Assembly (NCBI GenBank): GCA_029706075.1
Contig: JAINUG010000485.1
Coordinates: 124,001-188,000 of the forward strand
DNA from: Aldrovandia affinis
Lineage: Eukaryota; Chordata; Actinopteri; Notacanthiformes; Halosauridae
Direction of reading: 5' to 3'
DNA: 64,000 bases
Made by a program: the position numbers and the translations under genes. A model generated the notes under the pieces. The model was not told the DNA's origin. It was given only the letters and a program-made list of their open reading frames with translations, and searched no databases. Numbering within the stretch: position 1 is the first letter of the stretch; each line of letters opens with the position of its first letter. Positions 33,461 through 45,472 of this stretch are shown one piece after another.

Positions 33461-34330
33461 ACCGCTAGATTTATTTGTTACAAAATGTCACCGCAATGGC
33501 GACCATTGTTCTCAATGGGTAGCATCCTAGCATAGTTCATTTACACAAATTTCTCGCGATTTGAACGGGAAAAAGCCTAGTTATTGAGGCGGGTAAGCGA
33601 ATATATTGCGAAGTTTTACACTGATTTAACCGCTAGATTTATCGCTACGTTAAAATGTTAGCGCCGACCAAATGGGTAGCATCCTAGCATGTATTAAAAC
33701 AGTTCATTTACACAAATTTTCGACCGATTTGAGCAGGGAAAAACCTAGTTATTAGGCAGGTATCACGAAGTTTTACACATTTAACCGCTAGATTTATCGC
33801 TATGGCTAGCATCTCTAGCATGTTTTCGAGTTCATTTACACAAATTTCTCGACCGATTTGAACGGGGAAAAAGCCTAGTTATTGAGGCGGGTATCACAGC
33901 GAATATATTGCGAAGTTTTACACTGATTTAACCGCTAGATTTATCGCTACGTTACAAAATGTCACCGCAATGCTAGCGCGACCATTGTTCTCAATGGGTA
34001 GCATCCTAGCATGTATTCCGAGTTCATTTACACAAATTTCTCGACCGATTTGAACGGGGGAAAAAGCCTAGTTATTGAGGCGGGTATCACAGCGAATATA
34101 TTGCGAAGTTTTACACTGATTTAATCGCTAGATTTATCGCTACGTTACAAAATGTCACCGCAATGCTAGCGCGACCATTGTTCTCATTGGGTAGCATCCT
34201 AGCATGTTTTCCGAGTTCATTTACACAAATTTCTCGACCGATTTGAACGGGGAAAAAGGCCTAGTTATTGAGGCGGCTATCACAGCGAATACCTAGCGAA
34301 GTTTTACACTGGTTATACCGCTAGATTTAC
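33461..34330 (+). repeat. Tandem ~190-bp units in the Helitron-like element
   Basis: The landmark accgctagattta recurs at about 33461, 33629, 33784, 33931, 34124 and 34317. The last full units are 193 bp apart; earlier ones are internally shortened. Each unit carries gtagcatcctagcatgt, cgaccgatttgaacgggg and tattgaggcgggtatcaca. Copy 2 lacks this array. Confidence 0.85.
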
Positions 34331-34551
34331 CATGACGTTACAAAATGTCACACGAATTCTCCCATTCAAAACTTGGGCGCGCTACTAGTCTCTCATTGTT
34401 GCATCATACATCAAAACGTGCGCCTCGACCGGGAATCGTGTGCTATGACTTTTCTTAGCGATCACACGTGACGTTTTTGCAGAAAGTGCAAAAACGTGAC
34501 TTTTGGAACATCTGAACACTCTCTCTAACACACTGAGCCAACCTTACCAAA

Positions 34552-34780
34552 CCACACCACACCACACACACACACACACGCACTCTCTCCACACTCACAC
34601 ACACACACACTCACAACACGCACACGCACTCTCTCACACACGCACACACACACGCACTCTCACACGTGTGCACACTCACACACTCTCACACACACACACA
34701 CTCACAACACGCACACAAACTCTCTCACACGTATGTACACTCACACACTCTCTCTCTCACACACACACGCATCTCTCTAC
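34552..34780. repeat. (CA)n-rich microsatellite region
   Basis: Long interrupted CA/CTCA repeats. The reading frame through it is an artefact of the repeat. Confidence 0.9.
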
Positions 34781-34787
34781 TCCGCTC

Positions 34788-36590
34788 CAGGCCTCCAGAC
34801 TAACTTTTTTTCACCACCGTCCCCCGAAATACAATTGTAACCGTCCCAAAGTGAATGTAAACTGTCCCAAAATCGAGAATGTTGTTTCTTTATTTTGGTT
34901 TTGTCATCTATAGTTGTTATTGCCATAAAAACACCATTCAAATGATTAGGAAATAAATAATTGTATTTTTATTTGAAATAATTACTTCTTTTAACAATAG
35001 GCACATTAGATCAACAGGTAACAACATTCCATTCTAGAAGAAATTTTATTTTCCTTTTGGCCAGAGCTTTGTTTCTGTAGAGAAAGAGAAAATAAATTGG
35101 TTTAGTCAAAAGGCTCCCAGGTGGAAAGATTTCACAAGAATCATTATGATTATTTATATATATATATATAGTTAGTGTTAATGATGTCTTGTAGATTATT
35201 ATGGATATTTGCAACTCTATTATTTTAAGGACTGATAGGATAGTTTATGAATTAATAAAACATGTAGTGAAAAGTACAGAAATCATCTGACATATCTAAG
35301 GGAGTCAAAGTGTCGCATTTCATGGATACTGTAAGGAATACGCGTGTGTTCATTCAACCATATTTATTACAAACTGAAAATGTTCAACACTCACAATCAA
35401 ATCAACTGCTCAACTGTTAGCTATTACTGCTGTGTAACGTTATGCCACGTTGTAACTCATACTAACGTTGTGTCAGACAAAAACCTTTAATTTCTCGAAA
35501 CGCGGGTTCGCATTATCATTGTTTATTGTGTGTGTTCAAAGACGCTTGTAAAATACCTCTGTGGTGGACTGAACAAATGAACGGGCTGGCAGATTGCCGC
35601 CAGTCAATGCGGCCCTAGCAACCGTGTGGCGCAGTGAAGTGTAGCGTCAGTAACCTGACGGATTTCTCCGCTTTTGTTTCGATAAATGTAACGTTAGGCC
35701 AATCAACTCGTCCTGCAATGGTAGTAGCTACTTTGTTGCAAAATGGTATACACAATGTATCTGTCTTGTGCTTGAATTGAGACAACTGGCGAACTGATGC
35801 AGTGCATGCTGTTTTGAATGCTCTGGTGACTGCCGTGCAGCCTACAGCAGTGGTGAAGCATTTGCCGGCCATGGCGTGAATCTAAAATTGAACTAATATG
35901 AACCAAAACATCACGGAATCAACCAATTAGTGTAATTAACAAAAATAATATACTGAAATAGCCTAAATGTAGCTTTCACTTTGCTGGTTGCCTTGCTAAT
36001 TGTTCTGGGTGCTCGCACTCAGCACGGAGTTAGCGCTAACACCGTTTTTTCACACACGCCACACACACACAGGGCCAACGTTAGCTAGCAAGCAGCCCGC
36101 TATCTAGCTAGCAGCTGACTACTGTATACAGTTCCAATAGACTAACATTACACCTCTGTGATTTAAATGTGTCCTTACCTTAGACTCGGGGGTTGTACTT
36201 GGGTTGGATGCAGTTCCCTGTTGGTCAGTCTGTGTCTGTTCTCCATCTTCTTCTGCTGTGTTTATCCTCTTCAAATAGCGCAACATGTTTGCGAGTGCTC
36301 CCTTGACTGAGAGAATGGCCAGTACCGCGGGAACTTTTATTAAACATTCTGATATTTTCGCGGGTCTCGTGCAGTGGTCTCATGCCACTGTCAAGTAGGC
36401 GAGCACTCAGAAGACGCGCACCGTTTGCCAGTGACAGTGATATGCGCACTGAAAGTCAGCTCAGTTGACATTTTACACGTGGAAAAAAATCCTCTTCGTC
36501 CCGACTGCGTCCCGGGGAGGATTTCTGTTCGTCCCAAATACATATTTTATCGTCCCCGGGATGACGGGACAGTGTTAGTCTCGAGCCCTG
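34788..36590. mobile_element. hAT element (1.8 kb) inside Helitron-like copy 1
   Basis: Ends CAGGCCTCCAGACTAAC and its complement TTAGTCTCGAGCCCTG are flanked by a perfect 8-bp duplication CTCCGCTC at 34780-34787 and 36591-36598. Its ends match those of the inner hAT at 20200-21564. Subterminal blocks with accgtccc (left) and tcgtcccgactgcgtccc (right) are also inverted. It retains what looks like a first transposase exon on the minus strand. Confidence 0.88.
36179..36286 (-). pseudogene. Putative first coding exon of a hAT transposase
   Basis: ATG at 36286-36284 (minus strand) opens 36 codons beginning MLRYLKRINTAEEDGEQ and ending TTPESK, followed exactly by a consensus donor GTAAGG (36178-36173). 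An ATG-initiated exon ending in a donor within a hAT element fits the first exon of its transposase. The catalytic exons are not recognisable in the remaining 1.4 kb, so the copy appears internally deleted. Confidence 0.5.
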
Positions 36591-36605
36591 CTCCGCTCCT
36601 ACACA

Positions 36606-36607
<2 letters not shown>

Positions 36608-36640
<33 letters not shown>
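36608..36640. repeat. (TG)n microsatellite
   Basis: Perfect TG run in the 3' part of Helitron-like copy 1; a shorter run sits at the same place in copy 2 (37986-38002). Confidence 0.9.
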
Positions 36641-36646
<6 letters not shown>

Positions 36647-36704
36647 TATTGCTTGTGTGCGGGGAGAAGGCACCCTCAAAATTTCTGTGGAATTTTTTCT
36701 AGTT

Positions 36705-38059
36705 AAGGTGCCGTTTGCAATGCAAAGAGGCCACACTGCAGTGCAGAGCACTGCAGTGTGGCCTTTTGCATTGCAAAAGGCACTCTATTGTTCTCCGCCG
36801 CCATACTTATTCTTTATTCTTTATTTATTTATTCTTCCGCCAAACTTTGGCTCGCTACTAGTCTCGCAGCGTTGCCAGCACAGACACACGAAATACATCA
36901 AAACGTGCGGCTTGGGCGGGAATCGTGTGCTCTTACTTTTCTTAGCGATCGCGCCTGACGTTTTCGCACAAAGTGCGAACGCGTCGATTCTTTGGGCCCA
37001 TTGACAATGCATGGGAAATTGGGAAAAAGGGCCAAATTAGAAATACTGTCTTTGTACTCTCTGGCCTTTTGGGCCCTTTATTCAAAAACCGTGAGGCCTA
37101 TTTCAATGGAATTTACATTGGATGAGAGAGGACAAAAATGCCTACATTTTGGTGCATAAATTGGGCTGTACAATGGAAGGGTGTGGGAGTTACATGATAA
37201 TGTTTGGAAGATTTCTTTATTAAAAAATGTCAGATTCCACTTTACATTGAAGTCAATGGACACAGCTAGAGTGGGTGACGTCACAATGGCCTCTAGCTTG
37301 ACCAGGTTCAAATTTGATCAAAAATCTCTCAAACATTATCGTCTAACTCCCACACCTTACACTCTACATGCACAATCTATACACCAAAACGTAGGCATTT
37401 TTGTCCTCTCTCGTCCAATGTTCCATTGAAATAGGACGCACAGTTTCTGAAAAAATCGCCCAGAAGGACAGAGAACGCTGTGTCAAACTCGCATTGAATC
37501 CCATGTTAGGTCAAAAATATATATTACAAAAATAAGACCTGGCGATTTATATTTGATCACAGCTCATTCATTTTAAATCACACCGACACCATTCAAACTT
37601 TAAACGGGAGAGGACTACGTCTATTGAGACGCCTTTTTTACAGAATGTTTATACATGCTGTACTTTGGAAACCAGAGCCGTTTATGTTTTCAAATCGGCT
37701 TCAAAAATAAAACGGGGTGATTTATATTTGATCACAACTCCTTCATTTGAAATCATACTGACACCATTCAAACTCTAAACGGGAGAGGACTACCTCTATT
37801 AACACGCCTTTTTTACAGAATGTTTATACATGCTGTAATTTTGAAACAGGAGCCGTTTATGTTTTGAAAGCGTCTAATCGCAAAAAACATTTTTTTTAAA
37901 GAGTTTACCAGAGTTTACCAAAGAGTTTTTTTTTAAACACCTTCCACTGAACATACGCGTATCTCTCTACTCCTCTCCTACACATCTGTGTGTGTGTGTG
38001 CGTTACTGCTTGTGTGTGGGGAGAAGGCACCCTCAAAATTTCTGTGGAATTTTTTCTAG
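36705..38059 (+). mobile_element. Helitron/Helentron-like non-autonomous element, copy 2
   Basis: It lies immediately after copy 1, separated only by TT, and ends CTAG at 38059 followed by TT. The 5' hairpin, ~0.9 kb of body and the 3' terminal ~80 bp match copy 1. An internal stretch (about 37540-37880) contains two diverged ~170-bp units (atttatatttgatcacarctc...) in place of the array of copy 1. Non-coding. Confidence 0.6.
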
Positions 38060-38061
38060 TT

Positions 38062-40943
38062 ACACTTAAAAATGCACATTTGTGAGTAAACTGGTGCAAA
38101 GATACAGGAAGTGGTCTACTGAGCACTGTAAAAAGTAATATGTTCATATGAGTCATCCATCACACTGTTCTTAACAAATGGGTAAGTGTATGTGTGGCAC
38201 ACACCAAAATAAACATACAGGTCTGAGTATGCTTGTTTCCCACAGTGAAGGGTTCCAGCAGCTCTGATATTGTGTGAGAATTTCTTGGAATTTCCCACTC
38301 CATAATGAAATGGTGGAACTGAAAATGGAATGGAATTTATTGTAGAAGAACATTATATGAAACCCTCTAATAGAGATCCAGGCACTTGTAGCATCTATGC
38401 CAAGGTGTTTTGAGGCTGTTCTTGCAGCTTGTGGTGTCTCAATGCCCTATTAAGACATTTTATGTTGGTTTCCTTTTTTATTTTGGCAGTTAGCAGTATA
38501 ATAAATATAATACATAATTAGTAAAGCATCATTTATGGAGGTGTGTGCTGGATGCATAATGTAGGCTTGCAGTTCAGCTGCCTCTCTAGGTCAAAAGATT
38601 TAGAAATTACTGAGTAAGGAAATGGAAGAGCTAGTCTGCTGGGAGATGATTATCTTAAAATAAGAGAATGAAGATTGGATAAAATGAGATGCAGAACATA
38701 TAGCACTGTTGCAAGCAAGAGCAAGTGCTTCAGTACAAATACAATAAAAGACAGACACAGAACGTAAATGATCAGCAAAAATGTCATCAATTCACCTTGA
38801 TTCATCACATTATTGAATATAAAAACCTAATAAGAAGATATATAATATATATACTATTGTTTAATAAGAACATAGCCACCTTTTTGTAGAGAGATTGATT
38901 TGGTTTTGTATTGAGATACTCTCCAAAATTACAAACTATGTATATGCCCCTATGGGATCCCATGGTACCGATTCACATTATTGTTAAAACAAGCAAGGCT
39001 GAGCATTTCATCCTTCGATATGAGGGTTACCAAGGTAACTATGGACATTAGCCAATCAGAACATGTTTGATGTCATTCTCACAGATGTGAATACTGTACA
39101 ATATACAGCAGTCCATAAAATAACATTTCATTGTGCTTTTGTAGTCATATAGTAGATAGTCTTTTCAGTCATGATAATCATTTCTTATTTCAGTGTAAGC
39201 ACAGTATACATACAATTTAAAAAGTTGATACATATACAAATAATACTTCTAAGACCACTGGCATTTGTCTTATATTGCTATTGTTATTTAAATAACAAAG
39301 GTACAAAATGTGATGCTTTCATTATGGGAACTTGTATTTTGTGCATATGATATTTAATTTGTGTTAATATTTTAATGTGTTTGGAATTGACTGTGGATGC
39401 ATCCTTGCCCTAGGGCCTGGTCAAGCTACAGTGGCAAGGAAACAGATTTACAATTACACAGCATGCATACCCCAGAGCAGACAACTCCTGCTAGATGGGT
39501 TGTCCTTAATGGGTCTGTCCTGCAAGAGGCTTCTACATTATTGCAGTTACAGAACTGTATATACCTTATGCCCTAGTTCAGACACTCAATAACCCCATGT
39601 TCCAGCATGGAAATTTGTCATAAATCACACTGAACTTGCACAGGGGTGAGTTTGAAGGCTTGATCACCTGCCTTTTTTGGCTTTATGTCAAGTAGTGCCA
39701 TTTTTGATCAGGTCAAGAATGTAAATGTGTGCCCTCTGCCAGTCCCTAATACAATTACATTCATTTTTGAAAAGTTTAAGTTGAAAAATATAAACAAATA
39801 ATAATATAAGCCCTGTGTTGTTGAATATTCTTATAAAATTCTGATTAATCAATATATGCAGCAGCTGACTTAATGTGCACACACAGACACACTCACACAC
39901 ACACACAGACTTCCTGATAACCCTCTCTAATGGAGTGAGAGAAAATACCCTGCTGGATTCTGACAGAGACTAGCCCTACTAATATCCAGCCATTTGTTAC
40001 AAATATACAACCAAACGCTATTATGCTGACCTACCTGGTATGCATGATTCTAGATATTGCCCCGTCCCCCTCATTGCCAGTCACTGTAATGTGTATTTTT
40101 TCCAACATCTTCATATTGTTCAATGAAAATGTGGCATGGTAACCAAGGTAACCAAAATGTTGATATATTTTATGTTAGCCTCAGATGCATATATACATTT
40201 TTTCTTTCTTATTGTATTCTTTTCTTTGGGATGCAGTGAATGAGGTCAAAAAATTTAAGAATCGCATTCACCTAATCAACCTTCTTCCCCTTCCTCTATA
40301 CAGGTCAGAGCTTCAAGACATGCCTCTTGCATAATTATGCTAATTTCCAATAGTGAGCACTGACTAATAGGCAACATCTTTCATATTGTGGGAACGTTAT
40401 AATTATTTGCAAAAGTGGTCACATTTTAATGGTTCAGTACTTAATACTGTATGCAGTAGGGAAGGGGATCAGGGTTAAACCTGGAGCTTGTTCCATAGTG
40501 ATGGCTTCTATCCTCATGGTAATTTTAGTTCAGACAAATTCTAGTTCAAATTATATTCTATATTTTTTCACATACAATACTTCATTATTATGATTATTAT
40601 GATTATTATGATTATTATTGTTATTATTATTATTATTATCATTATCATATTATCTTAGAAAACTGAGATGGGAGACAAAGACAATTAATTTGGTCATATT
40701 AATGCAGGCTCACTTTAAACAGGATAATGATGCTTCATGCCACCAAAAACAGTAAGCAATATAATCTATAACCTTTTTCTTCTTCAGATAACATATATGG
40801 CAATCATGCTGTTTTCATATAACACCATCTAGAGACATTTATTATATTTTTACATAGAATATTATACATTAGGCCCATGAAACATTTAGAAATATACAAA
40901 ACAATATTCTTTAACTAGACATAGTATCTATTATTATTCTCAT
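38062..40943. other. AT-rich DNA, no gene seen
   Basis: Scattered short simple repeats (CA at 39880-39907; ATT/GATTATT at 40585-40640). No ORF with family signal and no recognisable transposon ends. Confidence 0.45.
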
Positions 40944-41015
40944 TAGGGTGCCTGCTTTTCAAAAGAGAGGCACTGCAGTGCGAAGCACAAACACTCAGTC
41001 AGGAAGTAATTATCT
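40944..41015 (+). mobile_element. 5' fragment of a third Helitron-like copy
   Basis: It begins AGGGTGCC after TT, like the elements at 32329 and 36705, then a shortened hairpin-like gcttttcaaaagagaggcac and cactgcagtgcgaagcac. It stops where LINE-A' sequence begins. Confidence 0.45.
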
Positions 41016-41101
41016 CTGGCCCTATCCCTGCTCGTAGGAGTGACTAAGTCTACAGTAGACTCATGTCGCTAAATTGCTGGCTGGCTAACAGGTGTATTGA
41101 C

Positions 41102-41215
41102 AATGATTTGGGCTTCATAAACAATTGGCCTACTTTTTGGGGAAAGCCTAGCTTATTGAAGAGAGACGGACTCCACCCGAGCTGGAGAGGTGCTCTAATC
41201 TCGCAAAATGTATGA
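41102..41215 (+). pseudogene. LINE-A' ORF1 C-terminus (SGNH-esterase-like end)
   Basis: The open frame reads [20 protein letters not shown], then [17 protein letters not shown] and a stop at 41213. The RDGLHPSxxGA block is the Asp-x-x-His catalytic end of SGNH-hydrolase (esterase-like) domains found in ORF1 proteins of CR1/L2-group LINEs. Only the tail of the ORF remains; the N-terminal Ser motif is not visible. Confidence 0.6.
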
Positions 41216-41449
41216 CCTCTCAGAGCGCTAGCCAGGCAGCAGACTTCTGGTCCTAAACTACTGTCTGCTAGCTTCCAAAAACCTGTGACTAGCTTAGCTA
41301 TTGAGACTGTGTCTGTCCCTCGTTTTGGAAATGGTTTTAGAAATAAAAAGTTATCTGAACACAATAGCTGTCATGGCATTTGTGTACATAATCTTATTTA
41401 TATTAAAACCTCTCAGCCTGCTGTAAGTGTTGCCTGTAATACGACATAT

Positions 41450-42588
41450 CTTAAATGTGGATTGTTAAATGTTAGATCACTTTCCCCCAAGGCGGTTCTT
41501 GTGAACGAACTAATCATGGACCATAGTTTTGACCTGATTAGTTTCAATGAAACCTGGCTTAGGCCTGATGAATACAGTGCACTTAATGAGGCATCTCCTG
41601 ATGGTTATGCTAGCTATCAAGTGCCGCATCTGTCCGGTAGAAGGGGTGGTGTTGCTGTGATTTTTGCGACAAAATTTAGTTTCACACCTAAATGTGGGGA
41701 TAAGTTCTCTTTTGAATCGCTTGTTATGCTTTCTGGACGGTCAAAAGATAAAGTTACCTCAGTGCATTGTGAGTTTTTATCAAGCTTGGCAACTATGGCA
41801 AATAAAGTTGTGATTGTTTGACGTACATGTAAATGTACATCAATGTACATGTTGATAATGACAGTGACCCTTTAGGACTGGCTTTTGCAGCTATTATTGA
41901 CTATGTGGTTTTATTCAAAATATATCTGCACCAACCCACTGCCACAACCATACCTTAGATTTAGTGTTATCCTATGGTATCGATGTCGAGAATATCATTG
42001 TGTCTCCCCATAATCCTGTACTATCGGATCACTTTTTGATTACTTTTGATATTCAGGTAAATATTCCTATTAAATCAGAACCTAGATATTATTCCAGTCA
42101 CTCTATAAATTCATTGACTGCTTCAAAATGTATAAACATACTTCCTGAATTGTTAGTATCAAGTCAGGACCCAAATAGCTTTTTGTCAATTGATCATCAA
42201 ACAGATGCAGTAAATCATATTTTACGGAATACACTTGATGCTGTCGCACCCCTCAAGAGGAAAAAATGCAGTCAGAAGAAACTTGCACCCTGGTTTACTG
42301 ATCATACCCGTGCCCTTAGACAAATTTCCAGGAAATTAGAACGCAGATGGTGCTCTACCAATTTAGAGGATTTTCGTTCTGCTTGGAAGGACAGCCTCAT
42401 AGAAAACAAGCACACCCTTACTACAGCTAGGTCATCGTACTTCTCAAAATTAATAGTTTTTTCTTAAAAAAAACAATAAAAACAACCCAAGATTTATATT
42501 TAACATGGTAGGTAAACTGACAAAAAATTATACTATAATTCTATAATTCTAATGACTTCATGACTTCATGAACTTGTTTACTGAATCA
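41450..42588 (+). pseudogene. LINE-A' endonuclease and linker, one frameshift
   Basis: ORF 41285-41821 contains the start of the EEP endonuclease: KCGLLNVRSLSPKAVLVNEL, DLISFNETWLRPDEY and GRRGGVAVIFATKF. The frame breaks at about 41820, at a short repeated gtacatgtaaatgtacat stretch. ORF 41964-42466 continues with LSDHFLITFDIQV (SDH motif) and the linker (KLAPWFTDHTRALRQISRKL). The YRPP and GDFN region near 41822-41960 appears damaged or deleted. The reading ends at the L2 insertion at 42589. Confidence 0.82.
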
Positions 42589-43856
42589 TTTTACATTACA
42601 TTTTTACATTTTAAGCATTTAGCAGACGCTCTTATCCAGAGCGACTTACAAGATGTGCATCAATACATGGTAGGAGCAATCACAGTTAGCGCACGAGATC
42701 AGTGCAGGAATACAGCAATAGACATCATTGCAGGCATCTGCGTACCATACCTGTAACACCGGGAAGGAAAAGGTATTTTACAATGTTTACAAAATGTACA
42801 TTTTTTTTTTTTTTTTTTTTTTTAAAAAGAGTATAGTGTTGAACAAGTAGACAGTGGTGAAGACAATTTAGCTAGATGGACAGAGATCAGGGGTAGTGGA
42901 GTCTGAAGAGGTGGGTTTTGAGTCTCTTGCGGAAGATTGGAAGTGATTCCGCAGTCCTGACCAATTGCGGGAGGTCGTTCCACCAACGAGGACCAGGACA
43001 GAGAAGAGGCGAGACCGCGAGGAGCGGCTGCCAGGCGCCCGGAGGGATGGGGCAGTCAGTCTGCCAGCGGAGGCGGAGCGGAGAGGTCTGGACGGGGTGT
43101 AGGGCGTGATGAGTGACTGGAGGTATGGGGGAGCAGTACCTCTGGCCGCTGAAAAGCAAGCACCAGTGACTTGAATCTGATGCGTGCTGCGATGGGGAGC
43201 CAGTGCAGAGAGGAGAGGGGTGACGTGGGTGAACCGGCTGGTTGAACACCAGGCGAGCAGCAGCGTTCTGGACTAGTTGCAGTGGCTTGATGGCACAGGC
43301 CGGAAGGCCTGCCAGCAAGAGTTGCAGTAGTCCAGACGTGAGATCACCAGGGCCTGGACCAGGAGTTGAGTGGCCTCTTGGGTGAGGAACGGTCGGATCC
43401 TCCGGATGTTGTGGAGGGAGAAACGGCAGGTCCGAGTGATCGCTGCAATATGGCTCGAGAAGCACAGCTGGTTGTCCAGGGTTACCCCAAGACTCCTGGC
43501 AGACTGGGACGGAGACACTATGGAGCCTTCCACGGTGATTGACGCATCAATCATCGGGGAGCCCTTCGCTGGGAGGAAGAGCAGCTCTGTCTTCCCCAGG
43601 TTCAGCTTCAGGTGGTGGGTGGACATCCATGCGGAGATGTCAGCCAGGCATGCAGAGATCCGTGCCGGGACCCGGGTATCAGATGGAGGGAAGGAGAGAA
43701 ACAGTTGAGTGTCATCAGCATAACAGTGATAGGAAAAACCATGAGCAGAAATAACAGAACCAAGTGACTTGGTGTACAGAGAAAATAGGACAGGGCCTAG
43801 CACCGAGCCTGCGGGACACCGGTAGAGAGGGTGTCCCGCAGGTGTCCCGCAGGGAG
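42589..43856 (-). mobile_element. L2-type LINE (LINE-C family) inverted inside LINE-A'
   Basis: On the minus strand, with the 3' tail at the left (tttaagcatttagcagacgctcttatccagagcg) and a 5'-truncated start within the RT at 43856. A 6-bp duplication GAATCA flanks it (42583-42588 and 43857-43862). ORF 43273-43902 carries [30 protein letters not shown] and [18 protein letters not shown]. After a frameshift near 43310 the C-terminal block continues in ORF 42887-43465 (PRWWNDLPQLVRTAESLPIF). Same family as LINE-C. Confidence 0.85.
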
Positions 43857-43870
43857 GAATCAGAGAACAA

Positions 43871-45472
43871 ATGACTCCAATATCTAGCACTCCAACTCCC
43901 AAGATGGCACAGGGTTATCAGGAGCAGGGTTATGTAGAGACCCTTGAGTTTTTCACTCCCTTGGATCTGGACAAATTCCGTAAACTGGTTATGTCCTCCA
44001 AATCATCTACATGTCTGTTAGACCCCATACCAACAAAGCTTATTAAAGAGCTTTTGCCTGTGCTAGGCCAGCCCATGTTAGATATCATAAATACATCCCT
44101 ATTATTGGGTTGCGTACCTAGGTCTTTAAAAGTATCAGTAATCAAGCCTCTTCTAAAAAAAACAAATCTTGATCCTGTTAATCTGAAGAACTATAGGCCC
44201 ATTTCAGATCTGCCCTTTTTGTCAAAAAATTTAGAGAAATCTGTAGCTCAACAATTAACTGCTTTCCTAAAAACGAATAATCTGTATGAAACACTACAAT
44301 CAGGTTTTAGACCAAACCATAGTACTGAGACAGCACTTATTAAAGTTGTAAATGGCTTACTGTTAGCATTGGACACTGGTTGTGTTTCTATTCTAGTGCT
44401 CCTTGACATAAGTGCTGCTTTTGACACTATTGACCACCAAATTCTCCTTCATAGGCTAGAAAACCTGGTTGGTTTGTGTGGACGGGCACTCTCATGGTTT
44501 AAATCATACTTATTAGACCGGTTTCAATTTGTGCAATTAGATCAAGAGTTCTCTGACTACTCTCAGGTTAAATATGGTATTCCACAAGGCTCAGTGCTGG
44601 GACCATTACTGTTCTCATTATACTTGCTACCACTCGGTAATGTTATTCGTAAACATGGTGTACATTTCCATTGCTATGCAGATGATACACAGCTGTACAT
44701 ATCAATGAAACCAGGTGAAACACTTAAACTCACTCAATTAGAGGCTTGTATCTCTGATATAAAGAACTGGATGACAGTACATTTCCTGCTTTTAAATTCA
44801 GATAAAACAGAGATGATGGTTTTGGGCCCCAAAAAATTAAGGAACAAGTTGGATCTGCAGTTAAATGCAGGTGATTGCATAGTTACATCAAGTCTTATGG
44901 TTAAGAACCTTGGTTTTATTATTGATCAGGACCTTACATTTGACACTCATATTAAAAACACTTCCAGAGTAGCTTTCTTTCACCTAAGAAACATAGCTAA
45001 AATTCGGCACTTTCTGTCATTAGAGGATGCTAAAACCTTGATGCATGCTTTTGTTGCATCGAGGCTAGACTATTGTAATGCCTTATTATCCGGCTCCTCT
45101 AGTAGCTCTCTAAAGAGTCTTCAACTAGTACAGAATACAGCGGCACGTATTTTGACTAGATCCAAAAAGTATGAGCACATTACTCCAGTGTTAGCATCAC
45201 TAAATTTGCTTCCTATTAAATATCGGGCTGATTATAAAGTACTGTTGCTAACTTTTAAAGCAGTAAACGGACTTGCACCTTTATATCTGACCGAAATGAT
45301 TGCCCCCTATAAGCCGACACGACTGCTTCGTTCACAAGAAGCCGGCCATCTATTACTCCCTAGAATTCTGAAAAGCACAGCTGGTGGTAGAGCCTTCTCT
45401 TTTAGAGCTCCTCTGTTGTGGAACAGTTTACCAAGGCATGTTAGGGATTCGGACACAGTTTCAATTTTTTAA
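43871..45472 (+). CDS. LINE-A' reverse transcriptase, near-complete ORF (533 codons)
   Basis: Non-LTR reverse transcriptase used for target-primed reverse transcription. Domains in order: [12 protein letters not shown] (about 53-64), [51 protein letters not shown] (motif A Asp), [20 protein letters not shown] (motif B), [13 protein letters not shown] (catalytic YADD), [26 protein letters not shown] and [14 protein letters not shown]. The conserved C-terminal block ends [16 protein letters not shown]. All catalytic residues are present. A one-base expansion of a T-run (45464-45470) brings the stop about 15 residues early relative to the KTYLFSL end readable in the other frame. Its N-terminal endonuclease was separated by the L2 insertion, so the element is not autonomous, but the RT itself looks recent. 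The start at 43871 is arbitrary, since the ORF was originally continuous with the endonuclease. Confidence 0.85.
   Translation: MTPISSTPTPKMAQGYQEQGYVETLEFFTPLDLDKFRKLVMSSKSSTCLLDPIPTKLIKELLPVLGQPMLDIINTSLLLGCVPRSLKVSVIKPLLKKTNLDPVNLKNYRPISDLPFLSKNLEKSVAQQLTAFLKTNNLYETLQSGFRPNHSTETALIKVVNGLLLALDTGCVSILVLLDISAAFDTIDHQILLHRLENLVGLCGRALSWFKSYLLDRFQFVQLDQEFSDYSQVKYGIPQGSVLGPLLFSLYLLPLGNVIRKHGVHFHCYADDTQLYISMKPGETLKLTQLEACISDIKNWMTVHFLLLNSDKTEMMVLGPKKLRNKLDLQLNAGDCIVTSSLMVKNLGFIIDQDLTFDTHIKNTSRVAFFHLRNIAKIRHFLSLEDAKTLMHAFVASRLDYCNALLSGSSSSSLKSLQLVQNTAARILTRSKKYEHITPVLASLNLLPIKYRADYKVLLLTFKAVNGLAPLYLTEMIAPYKPTRLLRSQEAGHLLLPRILKSTAGGRAFSFRAPLLWNSLPRHVRDSDTVSIF

Larger units (their letters stand above)
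32329..36702 (+). mobile_element. Helitron/Helentron-like non-autonomous element, copy 1
   Basis: It starts AGGGTGCC after TT (32327-32328) and ends ...CTAG at 36702 before TT. A subterminal GGCACCCT at 36669-36676 is the reverse complement of the first 8 bases. The CTAG-T 3' end, TT target, 5' hairpin and lack of target duplication fit the Helentron branch of Helitrons. No Rep/helicase gene is present. It contains six diverged tandem units (33461-34330), a CA tract and a 1.8 kb hAT insertion (34788-36590). The first ~0.9 kb is near-identical to copy 2. Confidence 0.6.

Noticed and set aside
33461-34330. CRISPR-like regularly spaced repeats
   Set aside because: The units are ~150-193 bp, contiguous tandem repeats without short repeats and unique spacers, in a eukaryotic sequence.
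34503-34913. 136-codon plus-strand ORF rich in His/Thr
   Set aside because: It is a translation of the CA/CTCA microsatellite.
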